Positions 1 through 10,445 of a stretch of DNA of 64,000 bases are shown here, one piece after another (the first letter of the stretch is position 1; each line of letters begins with the position of its first letter). The DNA comes from Ascaphus truei. Taxonomy: Eukaryota; Chordata; Amphibia; Anura; Ascaphidae. The stretch lies in NCBI GenBank assembly GCA_036426205.1, contig WSYH01001182.1:62001-126000 (forward strand), written 5' to 3'. Both the position numbers and the translations under genes were made by a program. The notes under the pieces were generated by a model that saw only the letters and a program-made list of their open reading frames with translations, did no database searches and had not been told where the DNA came from.

Positions 1-1365
1 GCGCCAGCTGAATGGGAAATTCTATGGTGAGTATTGTTGCCGTATTATTTTCTGTGTTTTTTTTATTTTGACAATACAGTATCAATATCGGTGCGATTCA
101 AAAGTCAAGCGATTCTCCTGTAAGCAATATCATTGGCTGAGCGGCTTCTACAGTACTGTACTGCAGATACTGAACAATTGGTGGAATGCTAGGCACTTGC
201 GCATTGGAACCTTCTTGAAACGCATATGCGTGTCATTACATCCACGGTAGGCGCATGCGCATGTGAACAGGAGACGCCCCCCGAGAAAATTATTGGTGGG
301 ACTGGCTGGGAACTTCTTTAGACCATTACAGTAAAACTTTTCTTTTTGTTTTTCCTCAGAAAAAAAAGCGGCTAATGGAGGGATTTTGATGGATAATATC
401 ACTTTGTGTAACAATGCCTGCACATTGCTGAATCGGATTTAAAAACCCACGTACCGGAGTCTACAGTTTAGTGGCCGTTGTTATTGATTAGGATAGAATA
501 GTGTACCTGAAACAGAATGCTGATGTTTTCCGGCCGTACAGTATACAATACTTTTTTATAAAAAGTATACTGTGTAATAAACCCGAAAAAATAAAAACTA
601 TGCATTTATTCTACATGTATTACAGTACTGTACATACTGTACAGTATGTGTCTTCTATACAGTGCCAGTACATACAGTACAGTACTGTATGTGTCTTCTA
701 TTTTTTTTAATACTCTTGTACTGAGCATGCCTACAGTATACAGTACAGTGTGCCTGGACAGTATTGTACATTCTAGAAACACTGTATTTTGTTACAGTAG
801 CAAAGGAGCCAATGGACAATGTAAAACAAATCAACATGTTCTTTTATTGGTGGAGTAAGTACAAAAACATTTATTTACAAATACTGTACAATGTAGAAAC
901 ATTTTAAGTGCACAGCAATTCAAAACATCAACAGGTGTATGGTTTACTGCTACAGTAGTGAAAACATTTATGTATAGAAAGTAAAAACATTTACAGTCAA
1001 TCAGTATGGTTTACAGTAACATGTTTTAAAAACAAATTTTTATTCATAAAATATACAAAACGCAACATCTCCTTTATTAAAGTCAAAACATATACAGTTG
1101 GATGGTGTGCAAAACAGTCTGCACCAGTACAGTCCTCGAGGGCAGCAGACAGGCCCAGTTTTCAGGACAATCTTGAAAACCGTACCCGTTTGCGGCCCTC
1201 CAGGACTGGAATTGTGCAGGTCCTGTGTGTATGTGTGTACAGCAAGTTAAAGCAGTAAGTTAAATACAATACAGCAGGTCAAAACATCTCCTTTATTTAA
1301 GTTCAGCAGGTCAAAACATGTACAGCACAGTTCAGCACAACAGTATGGTCTTACAGTTCCCGTGA
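1..1365. other. No gene seen; TACAGTA-rich flank with a small foldback
   Basis: I see no supportable gene here; short open frames are unconserved in appearance. The stretch from about 480 to 1,080 is unusually rich in TACAGTA/TACTGTA and CAGTACTGTAC words, as is the other flank of the transposase locus near 5,080-5,380. At about 1,130-1,210 there is an imperfect inverted repeat: CAGTCCTCGAGGGC near the left edge and GCCCTCCAGGACTG near the right, with a shared TTTTCA..GA core. It looks like a small non-autonomous foldback element. No terminal repeat of the neighbouring two-gene element was found here. Confidence 0.4.
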
Positions 1366-2952
1366 TTAAGCCATAAAGTCCACCACATTGTCCATCCATG
1401 GCCGATTCCTTGCATGCCGCAAAACGCCATTAACGCAGTCTCGAATGCCTTTCATTACAGGATCTGTAATTGGATAAAAGCGCTGCATTTCATCCAGAAT
1501 GTTCTTTATTAAATTGGCAGGAAGCGCCTTTTTATGCGATTTCCGTCGTAGTTCACTTTGAAGGCCCAGTCGCAGTACAATGAGTAGGGAACATGGTGCT
1601 TAAAAAGTAACAAACCATACTTGTGGGGTGCACCTGCACTCATCACCCTATACTTCTCCCTGAGCGTCGGTGGCAGATCGCACAGGGTGATATCGGGCAC
1701 CGTATCGATGCGAGTGAATGTAGGTCTTCTGCGAGCGGGTGTGCTTGAGGCGATGGGCGATGGTAGTTTGTCTGGGAGGAAGCTTTCCTCCGGTGTTGGT
1801 CGCTGTGTTGTTCCCTTGGCGTGGTCTTGACGGGGTTGTCATGTCCTCCTCAACGGCATACATGTACACTACATCTTCTGGTGGAGGGGGTGCGCTTGGT
1901 GATGGAAGGGGGTCGGTGCTCCCATTCATCACATCCATGTCACCCCCCTGCTCCGGCGTCGGGGAAACAGGGGCATTAACACTGTGCAAATGATGTATAC
2001 CCGCTATGTCAGCCTCTCTCTTCTCCATCCGCCGATCCATCCGTTGATCCATATCTAGCATCCGTTGATCCATATGTATCATCCGTTGATCCATATGTAG
2101 CATCCATTGCTCCAAATTTAGCATGGTCTCCAGAAGCAGATCTATCTTTGCCAGCACAATAGAGTTCCTGGGGATATCCACACTTATCCCATTCAGCATC
2201 CGGTCTAACGAGCTGCTTCTTGTGCATGGCGTGTTGACATCTGGGTGGATGGGTGCAATGGAGGATGAGATGGGGGTTCCATGGAGAGAAGTGGCAGCGA
2301 CATCGAAGAAGGGTGGAGGAGGTGACCTGTGGATATCCGGTAGAGGAGAAGCGGCAGCGTCGTCGAAGAGGGATGGAGAAAGTGACCTTCGGATTTCCGG
2401 GCGAGAAGCAGAGTCATCTAAGAGCAAAGGAGAAAGTGACCCGTGGATTTCAGAGGCGGCAGCGTCGTCGGATAGAACCGGAGAAGATGGCCTGTGGGTT
2501 TCCGGGAGGGCGACGGCAGCGTCGAGGACGAGGGGTGGAGAAGACGGGCTGAAGATTTCCGGGACAGCGGCGGCAGAGTCGTCGAAGCGTATGTGAGGAA
2601 GTGGTCTGCCGGTTCGATGTGTTGGCTGCCAATCGTTTTGCGTCGAGTGTACATCACCGTATATCTTCTTGACATACTAAGGCTGACGTCTATGAAAACC
2701 CTTAGCCTTTGGGGTCAGCAGAAGGTTTTCTTTATTGGCCTTAGCCTGTCGCTTTTGCCTTGGCGTGGAAACGGCAACCACCTTTCGCTTTTTCTGCATG
2801 ACAGGCACGGCAGAGGCGAGTGGGTTCCTGCGTCCGTAGAATCGGGGTTGCTCCATGGAATCAGGTGGCACAATGCAGTATCTGGACAAGGGCAAGTTCA
2901 GATACAGATCATCGAGTGGTGGGCTATGCAAAGTGTGTAACCTTTTCTGCAT
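1366..2952 (-). pseudogene. BEN-like-domain protein ORF, divergent partner of a Tc1/mariner transposase
   Basis: The frame opens at an ATG (2950-2952) and runs to a TAA at 1366-1368, about 528 codons. It is broken by an in-frame TAG at 2677-2679, a frameshift around 1,720-1,790 and a one-base loss near 1,512. The N-terminus is basic (QKKRKVV, KANKEN). Next come about five 19-20-residue repeats of the type DDAAASxxPEIxxSxSP (roughly 2,285-2,590). Three heptads (LHMDQRM, IHMDQRM, LDMDQRM; about 2,035-2,115) predict a short coiled coil, and a Pro/Ser-rich linker follows. The C-terminal 110 residues (VPYSLYCDWAFKVNYDG, then FYPITDPVMKGIRDCVNGVLRHAR) resemble a BEN domain, a DNA/chromatin-binding fold known from chromatin factors, viruses and mobile elements. 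A role as accessory DNA-binding protein of the adjacent transposon is inference. A host-derived or unrelated TE gene remains possible. Confidence 0.6.
2285..2590 (-). repeat. In-frame tandem repeat of about 60 bp within the BEN-like ORF
   Basis: Five units of 60, 60, 45, 60 and 57 bp follow one another, each containing GGCAGCG(A/T)CGTCG, a GGAGAA(A/G)(A/G)TG step and GGATTTCCGGG. All unit lengths are multiples of three, so the repeat keeps the frame of the minus-strand ORF and gives a 15-20-residue acidic/serine-proline repeat. Confidence 0.75.
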
Positions 2953-3109
2953 GGTGGCGAGGTACAGGTGTTGAAAGTGGGCGTACTCTAATGTGAGTCA
3001 TTACCGTATAAATACACCATCCATTTTGTGGATTCACTGCACATTGAATACACATCGACTAAACATCGAATATACATTTTTGTGTTTGTATTTCTTTCTA
3101 CTCACAGCA
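2953..3109. promoter_or_regulatory. Shared divergent promoter between the BEN-like ORF and the transposase
   Basis: Only about 157 bp separate the two outward-facing start codons. A plus-strand TATA box, TATAAATA, lies at 3007-3014, about 100 bp before the transposase ATG. A pyrimidine tract ending in CACAG just before the ATG (near 3,107) could be the acceptor of a 5' UTR intron. The same block (ATAAATACACCA, then CATTGAATACACAT) recurs near 19,955-20,090 upstream of a second copy of exon 1, so the segment is part of the mobile unit. Activity is inferred, not shown. Confidence 0.5.
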
Positions 3110-5081
3110 ATGGTTGTTAAAAAGATTTCCAAGGATCTCAGCATGCAAATTAAGGAGATGTACACGAGCGGACACCGAATTGCTGCAATCCAACGCTGGT
3201 TAGCTACTTCTAGCCTCGTTGTGCCAGCAACCACCGTGAGCTATCATGCACGCGGAAAAAACAGAGAACGCAAAAGGGCACCAAGGGTAACTAACGCGTA
3301 AGTATATTTATAACACTTTTAAAAAAAAATTAGATCCAAAAATGTACTGTACATCTACAGTACTGTATCTAATATTTTGTATATTCATATTTATATTACA
3401 ACAGTATATATATTTTGTATATTTATATTTATATTACAACAGTATATATATTTTGTATATTTATATTTATATTACAACAGGATATATATTTTGTATATTC
3501 ATATTTATATTACAACAGGATATATATTTTGTATATTCATGTTTATATTACAACAGTATACTGTATATATTTTGTATATTTATATTTATATTACAACAGT
3601 ATATATATTTTGTATATTTATATTTATATTACAACAGTATATATATTTTGTATATTTATATTTATATTACAACAGGATATATATTTTGTATATTCATATT
3701 TATATTACAACAGTATACTGTATATATTTTGTATATTTATATTTATATTACAAAAGTATATATATTTTGTATATTTATATTTATATTACAACAGTATATA
3801 TATTTTGTATATTTATATTTATATTACAACAGTATGTATATTTTGTATATTTATATTTATATTACAACAGTATATATATTTTGAATATTTATATTTATAT
3901 TACAACAGTTTCATATTGCTGCATATTAATAGAACAATATATTGTATCCTGTTGATCTACTGTCTCTAATATTTTTACTTACCGGAATATTTTTCATAAC
4001 ATTGTAGGGAGACAACTCTTCTGGTGGACAAAATAAGTGAGGAGAATGATGAGAAGAGTGCATTAAGGGTCAAATACACTCTGCAGGAAAATCACAATCT
4101 CACTGTATCCGAGACCAGCATAAAGAAGATGAGACGCAGCATTGGATGGAAATATGGACGTGTGAGTTTAGTACTGGACAGTACAGGAAGTAAAAGTGTT
4201 GTTTAGGAAACTGTACTGTACCGCTAAAATTATTTATTCCTTGTCATTACAGAGCGTACTCCATGATAAGGGATGCAAACAAAATCAAAAGAGTGGTCCA
4301 GGCCCAGGCATGGATGGACAGTGGGGAAACTTTCCAGGATTGCATCTTCACTGACGAGTCTACTATGTCGCTGGATAGATTTACTAGCTTTACGTTCCAC
4401 AAAAAAGGCCGCATATCTTTGAAGCCGCGGCCAAAACACCCCGTGAAGCTGCATGTGTGGGGTGCCATCTCTAGGCGTGGACCAGGATGCATTGTCATCT
4501 TTGAAGGTAAAATATATGAAATATAATGTAGTCTTATGCACTGTACTTTACTAGTGTAGCCTTACTGTATGCACTGTACTGTACTATTGTGCAGTTTTTT
4601 GAGCACTTTTCTTTTCTTGCTATAGGAATCATGAATAAAGCTTTCTTCCAAGACAACATTGTCCCTGAGATAGTGCAATACATCATGCGCGAGTTCCCGA
4701 ATGGTCACCGCTTCTATCAGGACAACGATCCGAAGCACACCGCGTCAACAGCGCATATCCTTGAGCGCGGTATCAACTGGGTGAAGACGCCAGCGGAGTA
4801 AGTGCGGTAACTGTGTCTCATTTTTTTCCCACTGCTTTTACTGTGTACTGTATCTCTTAAACTAACTGTCCTAACTTCAATCCGATCGAATGGTCTGGCA
4901 TCAGCTGAAGGACCATATACGGAAAGTGGCGAAACCCTCCAAAATGGACGAGTTGTTGAAAGGCATAATGAGTTTTTGAAACGATGTACTCACCGTGGAA
5001 CGCTGCAATAAATATATAGACCATATTGCCACTGTGTTGCCCATTATGATCGCGCGTAATGGGCAAGCATCAGGAAAGTAG
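3110..5081 (+). pseudogene. Tc1/mariner-type DDE transposase in five exons, inactivated
   Basis: Probable exons: 3110-3297, 4008-4161, 4253-4506, 4626-4797 and about 4869-5081, with donors GTAAGT, GTGAGT, GTAAAA and GTAAGT and AG acceptors except the last, where the AG seems lost. The N-terminal exons give helix-turn-helix material (an exon 1 HTH, then VSETSIKKMRRSIGWKYGR). The catalytic motifs are IFTDES (exon 3), [12 protein letters not shown] (exon 4) and NPIE (exon 5). About 33-34 residues separate the second D from E, so this is DD34E-like. HVWGAISRRGPG is typical of Tc1 transposases. The protein would cut and paste its own element at TA sites. Lesions: a missing base right after NPIE, a TGA at 4977-4979, and an exon 2/3 join that needs a one-base adjustment. 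Introns are unusual for Tc1 transposases. Confidence 0.8.
3370..3905 (+). repeat. 38-bp AT-rich tandem satellite inside transposase intron 1
   Basis: Fourteen head-to-tail units, each marked by ATTACAACAG followed by TATATATTTTGTATATT, with a period of 38 bp; two units carry an extra CTGTA. The array lies wholly between the donor at 3298 and the acceptor at 4007. It lacks stop codons in all three forward frames, which yields long Tyr/Ile open frames that are not genes. Confidence 0.92.
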
Positions 5082-5386
5082 TACTGTGCTGTAGTATTGT
5101 AAGTACAGTATGATACAGGTAAGTATGGCACAGATTTTTTCTTTCCCAATAGTCAGAGTATACAGTAGTTACAGTTTTTTCTTTACAGAGAGAGCAGCAC
5201 CAGCCATCAGGTTACAGTACATAGTATTTAACAGTAGTCAGAGTATACAGTAGTTCCAGTATAGACTATTGACAGTACTACAGTAACTGCCTACTAACGG
5301 CTCAATTTTTTTCTTTCCAGAGAAAGCAGCACCAGCCATGTACAGTAGTACTACACATCACACAATGCCATAATACAGTACGCACA
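5082..5386. other. 3' flank of the transposase with exon-like duplications
   Basis: Two near-copies of a block occur: TTTTTTCTTT(A/C)CAG followed by AGA(G/A)AGCAGCACCAGCCAT, near 5,170-5,205 and 5,310-5,340. Each looks like a splice acceptor plus the start of an exon. A third acceptor-like tract ends near 5,780. These could be alternative last exons or a duplicated 3' region; I cannot assign coding content. Confidence 0.35.
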
Positions 5387-5388
5387 TA

Positions 5389-5744
5389 CAGTAGAGGCAA
5401 CTCTTATTCTAACAAAAACCAGTGGCAATTCCCCAAAAAACCCAGGAAACACCCAGGTACATTCTGAATACATGCCTTAAACTTTCCTTAAACTAGCCCC
5501 AGCATTTCTGCATTGATTAATGGCCTATCAGATTAACAGCGGGGGTCCCTGGCAGTCCCATTCAAACTGAATTGGACTGCCAGGGATCCCTGCTGTGTTA
5601 ATCCTATGGGTCGTTAGTCAATGCAGAAATACCTTAAACGTGCCTCGAACTAGCCCAGAACATACCCAGCACATACCCAGCACATACCCAGAATGTAACT
5701 CGGCTAGTTTACGGCAAATGTTAGAATAAACGTTGCCTCTACTG
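5389..5744. mobile_element. MITE, 356 bp, TA target duplication
   Basis: The ends are inverted repeats: CAGTAGAGGCAAC at the left and GTTGCCTCTACTG at the right, flanked by TA on both sides (5387-5388 and 5745-5746). The inside is also largely self-complementary: TTTCTGCATTGA..GATTAACAG on the left mirrors CTG..TTAATC and TCAATGCAGAAA on the right, so the element can fold into a long hairpin. TA duplication and CAG termini fit a non-autonomous Tc1/mariner relative. No ORF. Confidence 0.85.
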
Positions 5745-5928
5745 TAACTGCACTAATTTTTTGTTTTCTTGTCGTTTCAGGAAAAAGGGTGGCCTGGGGG
5801 AGATGGGGTGTTGTGTCCAGTCTAATCTGCTTGTACAGTCAAATGTACAGTATATAAACAGCAGAAATGATGTATTATAAACAGCAGAAATGATGTACAC
5901 AAAACCTCTCCTCTCTCAATGAACTACT
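5745..5928. other. Short segment without a recognised gene
   Basis: It contains an acceptor-like pyrimidine tract (TTTCTTGTCGTTTCAG near 5,765-5,780) and a 20-bp direct duplication containing AACAGCAGAAATGATGTA. No gene is supported. Confidence 0.3.
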
Positions 5929-6549
5929 GTACACAGAATGAGGAACAAGATAAAGATGGAAAAAATAATATTACTATATATATATATATATGCAAATACA
6001 ACTGTATGCTCATCTGCATGTCTTAGGCAGGTCTGCAACCCCGCTTTCCCCATTATCACCCAGCATACAACACTTCCACTGCAGCAAGGGATTCTGGGAA
6101 ATGACATGCAAATGAGCACTGTGTGCATATGAGCAAATGAGCACTGTGTATATATATAATACTGAGTTAGGTTATGGTGAGTAAAAAAAGTGACAAAAAC
6201 CCTCCACAGGAAAGCAAATATGCAAATACAACGGTATGCATCTGCAGCTACTAGGCAGGTTCTGTAACCCCCCCCGCCTTTCCCCATTTACTCACCCCAG
6301 CATACAGCACTTCCAACTGCAGCAAGGGATTCTGGGAAATGACAGCAATGAGCACACAGTGCTCATTTGCAGTCATTTCCCAGAATCCTTGCTGCAGTGG
6401 AAGTGTTATATGCTGTGTGATAATGGGGGAAAGAGGCGGTTGCAGACCTGCCTAAGACATGCCAGATGAGCATACGTTGTATTTGCATATATATATATAT
6501 ATAGTAATTATTTTTTCCATCTTTATCTTGTTCCTCATTCTCTGTGTAC
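5929..6549. repeat. Large foldback (inverted-repeat) element
   Basis: The outer arms are nearly identical in inverted orientation. The left begins GTACACAGAATGAGGAACAAG and the right ends with its complement CTTGTTCCTCATTCTCTGTGTAC. Both continue through an (AT)n stretch, GCAAATACAAC and a module containing CAAGGATTCTGGGAAATGAC. A third, partial copy of the inner module lies in the centre (about 6,190-6,350), and related sequence recurs at about 10,510-10,660. The high arm identity points to recent origin or gene conversion. No coding content. Confidence 0.8.
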
Positions 6550-7289
6550 GTATATATATATTTATACATTACAGTATATATTATTAAATAATATCTTATA
6601 AATGTGACATTATTCATGTTTCCCCATGTTTTACAAATGTTTTCTAAATGTTTACTCCAATTTCAATACTGCCAGAAGAACTTAATAAGACAGCATTATG
6701 TATTATTCATTGATTATTTTATATTTTTTTTTTGGTTCCTGATTAAATAAAATGAATATTTATTCACATTCTTGCTAATCAAATCATTGACAACAACCAC
6801 AAACCCACCCCCCACCCCTTCAGTACTCCAATGAATAAGAATGAATGACAAAACAACATGAATCAGTTAATGATTTTTTTAACTCTCAGACTTTATTGAG
6901 CAACAGTGTACAGAGGGGGGTTGGGTGACTCTAGCTCCCATCTCAAAAAGGATTACACGCAGGCGCACTGAGGCTTTGTAGCTCGACTATGGACGGATCA
7001 AGAACACAATGGCAAGATTCAGAAAATTAACGACTCCGTGGAATTTCAAATCCTTGAGCTAGCGTTCGTGGAGGAGGGGGCTACAGGGTATAGCTGCATG
7101 AATTTCAAAGCTAAAGACATACTTTAATTTCAAAAGGCAGTTCATCATAATAATACACCTTCAAATACAGTACGTAAAAAGCACACAAATCAACCATGTG
7201 CAGTCAAACGCACAGGGTCGCAGTCAAACGCTACAGCACAGATTGAATATCGTAATACAGTAAGATGGTTTTTGCAGGCTTGTGGAGAA
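6550..7289. other. No gene recognised
   Basis: AT-rich to mixed sequence with short open frames only. I see no clear repeat ends or coding motifs here. Confidence 0.3.
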
Positions 7290-8900
7290 AAAAAATTATA
7301 ATATGAGCAGAATGTAAAGACCTCTGTCTTTGGCAGAATGAAGGTCATTAGTTATTTTAGTGAGGGCTGTTTCAGTCGAGTGAGCAGTGCGGAAGCCAGA
7401 TTGTAGAGGGTCTAGGAGAGAATAGGTGTTGAGAAAGTTGAGCAAGCGAGAGAATACAAGACGTTCAAGGAGTTTAGAGGCAAAAGGCAGGAGGGAGACA
7501 GGTCGATAGTTAGAAAGACAGGTAGGGTCAAGCTTGCTGTTTTTGAGTAATGGTATAACTTTTGCATGTTTGAAGGGGGAGGGAAAGGTACCAGAGTAGA
7601 GAGAGGAGTTAAAAATGTGTGTGAGCGTAGGGGTTATAGTACAGTAGGAAAAGAGGTTTTAGGATATGGGAGGGAATGGGATCAAGAGGGCAAGTGGTAG
7701 AGGGAGAGGAGGAGATCAGCAGTGACACATCTTCCTCTGAGACAGCAGAAAAAGAGTCAAGGAAGGCAGGAGGAGAATTGGGAAGTGGTGTAGGATGGGA
7801 AGAGGAAACAGAGGGGATGTTCTGACGTATGGATTCCACCTTTTCCTTAGAATAATCAGCAAAGTCCTGAGGTGTAAAGGAGGATGAAGAAGAGGCAGCT
7901 GAGGGTGGTTTGAGTAGAGAGTCATAGACAGAAACAAGTCGGCGTGGGTTAGATTTGTGCGTGTTGATTAGTGAAGAAAAGTAGGTTTGTTCAGCTTGAG
8001 AGATGGCAGAGTTGAAACAGGATAGCATAAATTTGTAGTGAAGGAAGTCTGCGAGAGAGGCGTTCAGAGGAACGAGTGGAGGAACGCAGCATGCTTGTGT
8101 GGGATTCTAGCGAGGGTCTTGGGTTAGAAGGGCGAGGATGGCAGAGAGAAAGCGGGGCATGAAGATCGAGAGGAGAATAAGGTAGAGTTGTAGTTCCTGA
8201 CCAGGTTGTCAGGGTCTGGACCAGAACTGAGAGAGGAGAGAGAGGAGCGTAAAGTGGGCTCAAAGGCTGGTAGGTTAATAGAGCACAGGTTTCTGCAGAA
8301 ATAAGGGGTAGATGGAGATGGAGAAGGGGAGAAGTGAGAGAGAGAAAATTAGATGAGATGATGGTCAAAGAGAGGAAAGGGGGAAATGGAGAAATCAGAG
8401 AGAGAAAAGTTTTTAGTGAAAACCATATCTAGATAGTGGCCATCCTTGTGGGTGCTGTTGAAGGCCAAAAGAAGAAGTTAGAGAGAGAAAGCGGGCAGCC
8501 CAGGAGAGAGAGGGTTCATCAATGTAGCAGTTGAAGTCCCCAAGGAGAAGAACAGGATAGTCTGAGGAGAGAAAGATAGAGAGCCGGGATTCAAAGTGCG
8601 AGAGAAAGGCAAAATGGGAATGAGTAGAGATAGGTGGGTGATAGATGACCGCCATGTGGCCAGGGAGAGGAGAGAAGATCTGAATAGTGTGAGTATCAAA
8701 GGAGGGAAAAGCAAGTGGGGGAGGAATAGGAAGGGTTCGGTATTGGCAGAGAGAGGAGAGGAGCACCCCACGCCTCCACCCCTGCCACCAGGGTGTGGAG
8801 TGTGGGAGAAAGAAAGGTCACCATATGAGAGGGCAGCTTCCAGAGCAGAGTCAAACTGAGTGATCCAAGTCTCAGTTATAGTAAATAGGACCAGAGAGTG
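7290..8900 (-). pseudogene. Rex1/CR1-group LINE fragment: endonuclease and start of reverse transcriptase
   Basis: Reading the minus strand from about 8,880 downward gives an apurinic-type endonuclease (PVLLLGDFN near 8,550), then a linker with QAEQTYFSSLINTHKSNPRR and [12 protein letters not shown] (7,640-8,030). The first RT blocks follow ([12 protein letters not shown], then [14 protein letters not shown], 7,300-7,600). The fragment stops near 7,290, before the catalytic YADD box. Several frameshifts separate the open pieces. The family copies its RNA into DNA at a nick. Two plus-strand 3' ends that look like the same family lie at 18.9 and 27.0 kb. Confidence 0.8.
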
Positions 8901-8979
8901 AGAGTGAGAGAGAAAGAAGTCAAGGACAGCAGATAGTCATGGACAAGATAAAGTATCTGAAAGGACAAGAGTTGTAGAC

Positions 8980-9245
8980 AGCATGCAGAAGAAAAAAGAT
9001 TCCCTTTAGAATGCACTCAAACTGTCGGTTTAGTGAGCGAAGATTAAAAACCTTTTACTTGATAATAGTTTAAAAATATATTTCATAGTGGTAAAGTAAA
9101 GTCTAAGGCCAGCAAAAAGCAACAAGATAGTAACTTTTGTTGATATTTTCCCTATTAGTTTCACTTGATGAAGTGTTGTCGTTGTATCTTTTTATCTTAC
9201 CACTTCACTTATTTGGTGAGTGAGAGTTTTTACATCTACTAAAAC
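8980..9245 (-). repeat. Interspersed repeat, uninterrupted copy
   Basis: The complement of this block matches 18,880-18,920 plus 19,528-19,780, including AAGTGGTAAGAT, CAACACTTCATCAA and a segment ending CTAAAGGGAATCTTTTTTCTTCT. Here the two halves are contiguous, which gives the pre-insertion state of the site that a Rex1-like LINE occupies at 18.92-19.53 kb. Confidence 0.8.
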
Positions 9246-9774
9246 TTCAGAACTATAAATTAGAGCTTGAGCACTAAAGACTCCCTATTAGTATTAGGGG
9301 TCAAAAGAATGGAACAGGTAACAGTCTCGTAACTCGTATCATACAGTAAAACAGTGTGCATGCATAGATCATATGAATTTATGCACGGTCACGACGCTCA
9401 CTATTTTCCAATTAATAGAGTGTACTATAAGTTAATAGAGACTTATAAAGCGAGGGGAGTTAACACGATATACTAGTGTCTCTTAGTATATTAGCGAGGT
9501 CACACTAATAGGGGGTAATAGTAATATCCAAATGCAGACCAAGTAGCTACAGCCTCTTAGACACTGACTATTATACAAAAGTTGTCAGTGGAATTACTGA
9601 CAAACATACTCCCCTTATTCCCAGAAGCAGAAATGCACGGGGATAAATGTGTTCTCCGGTTTAAGAAAAACAAAACTTGATCAGTAAATATTGCTTAGCA
9701 CTCCCAAGAGAGTGATTTCATGAACACCAAAGTGTATTTTTAGCCAGGAGGCCCGGATCAAAGTCTGCATCAAT
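9246..9774. other. No gene recognised
   Basis: Mixed sequence with no supportable ORF. A short local inverted repeat (CCCTATTAGTATTAGGGG near 9,282-9,300) is visible. Probably more unclassified repeat. Confidence 0.3.
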
Positions 9775-10079
9775 TTAAAGCTGCAGTTCAGTCTTTTTTT
9801 TTTTTTTTAATTTATTTTTTTACTTTAATAGCTTCATGTGGGCAATCTCTATTTACCTAAAGAACTGTATAGCTGTCAGTCAATCCGTTCTCCATGTATT
9901 AATCGGCAAAAATTTTGTGACATATTAAAAGCTGGCATTTGTTTATAATTTGCCTCCGGCAGTCAGTGGAAGACTCATGAATATTCATGAGTCTCCCAGT
10001 GACGTGTGCTCGCTCCTGATCTGCCGCTGTGTGGTGCCCCCTTCTGCCCGATCCCTGTGGCTGTCAGCCTGCGCGAGAT

Positions 10080-10310
10080 GGAGGGGGCTTGTGCCGTCAG
10101 TGGGGAGGGGGGAGCGGGAGATGTGTCTCCCTCCTGCTCCGATCCCTGTGCCTGCCTCCCTGCGCGCACGGGAGATGCAGGGGGGTTGCGCTGCCCCCGT
10201 GGGGGGTGGGGAAGGGAGGGGGGAGCGGGAGATGTGTCTCCCTTCTGCTCCGATCCCTGTGCATGCCTCCCTGCCCGCACGGGAGATGCAGGGGGGTTGT
10301 GTCCCGTAGC
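10080..10310 (+). repeat. GC-rich tandem repeat, period about 110 bp
   Basis: Blocks with GGAGCGGGAGATGTGTCTCCC, TGCTCCGATCCCTGTGC and GCACGGGAGATGCAGGGGGG recur two to three times. The segment is CpG- and G-rich, in sharp contrast to its AT-rich surroundings. Open frames here are by-products of composition. Confidence 0.75.
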
Positions 10311-10330
10311 AGTGGTGGCAGCAAGGTGGT

Positions 10331-10331
10331 G

Positions 10332-10368
<37 letters not shown>

Positions 10369-10445
10369 ATATAAATGTGTGTGTTTGTGTATATATGTGT
10401 GTGTGTGTGTGTGTGTTTATATAAATGTGTGTGTTTGTGTATATA
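10331..10445 (+). repeat. GT microsatellite, interrupted
   Basis: Two (GT)n runs are separated by a duplicated TTATATAAATGTGTGTGTTTGTG interruption; the segment ends in (AT)n. Simple repeat. Confidence 0.9.

Noticed and set aside
3370..3905. CRISPR-like array
   Set aside because: Units are contiguous with no unique spacers and the genome is eukaryotic; it is a satellite.
3342..3969. Three overlapping 180-190-codon Tyr/Ile-rich plus-strand frames
   Set aside because: All three frames are open because the 38-bp satellite unit lacks stops; this is the satellite inside intron 1.
9150..9215. TTGATGAAGTGTTGTCGTTG as a third hammerhead core
   Set aside because: No GAAA after a stem II and no complementary stems; it belongs to a different repeat.
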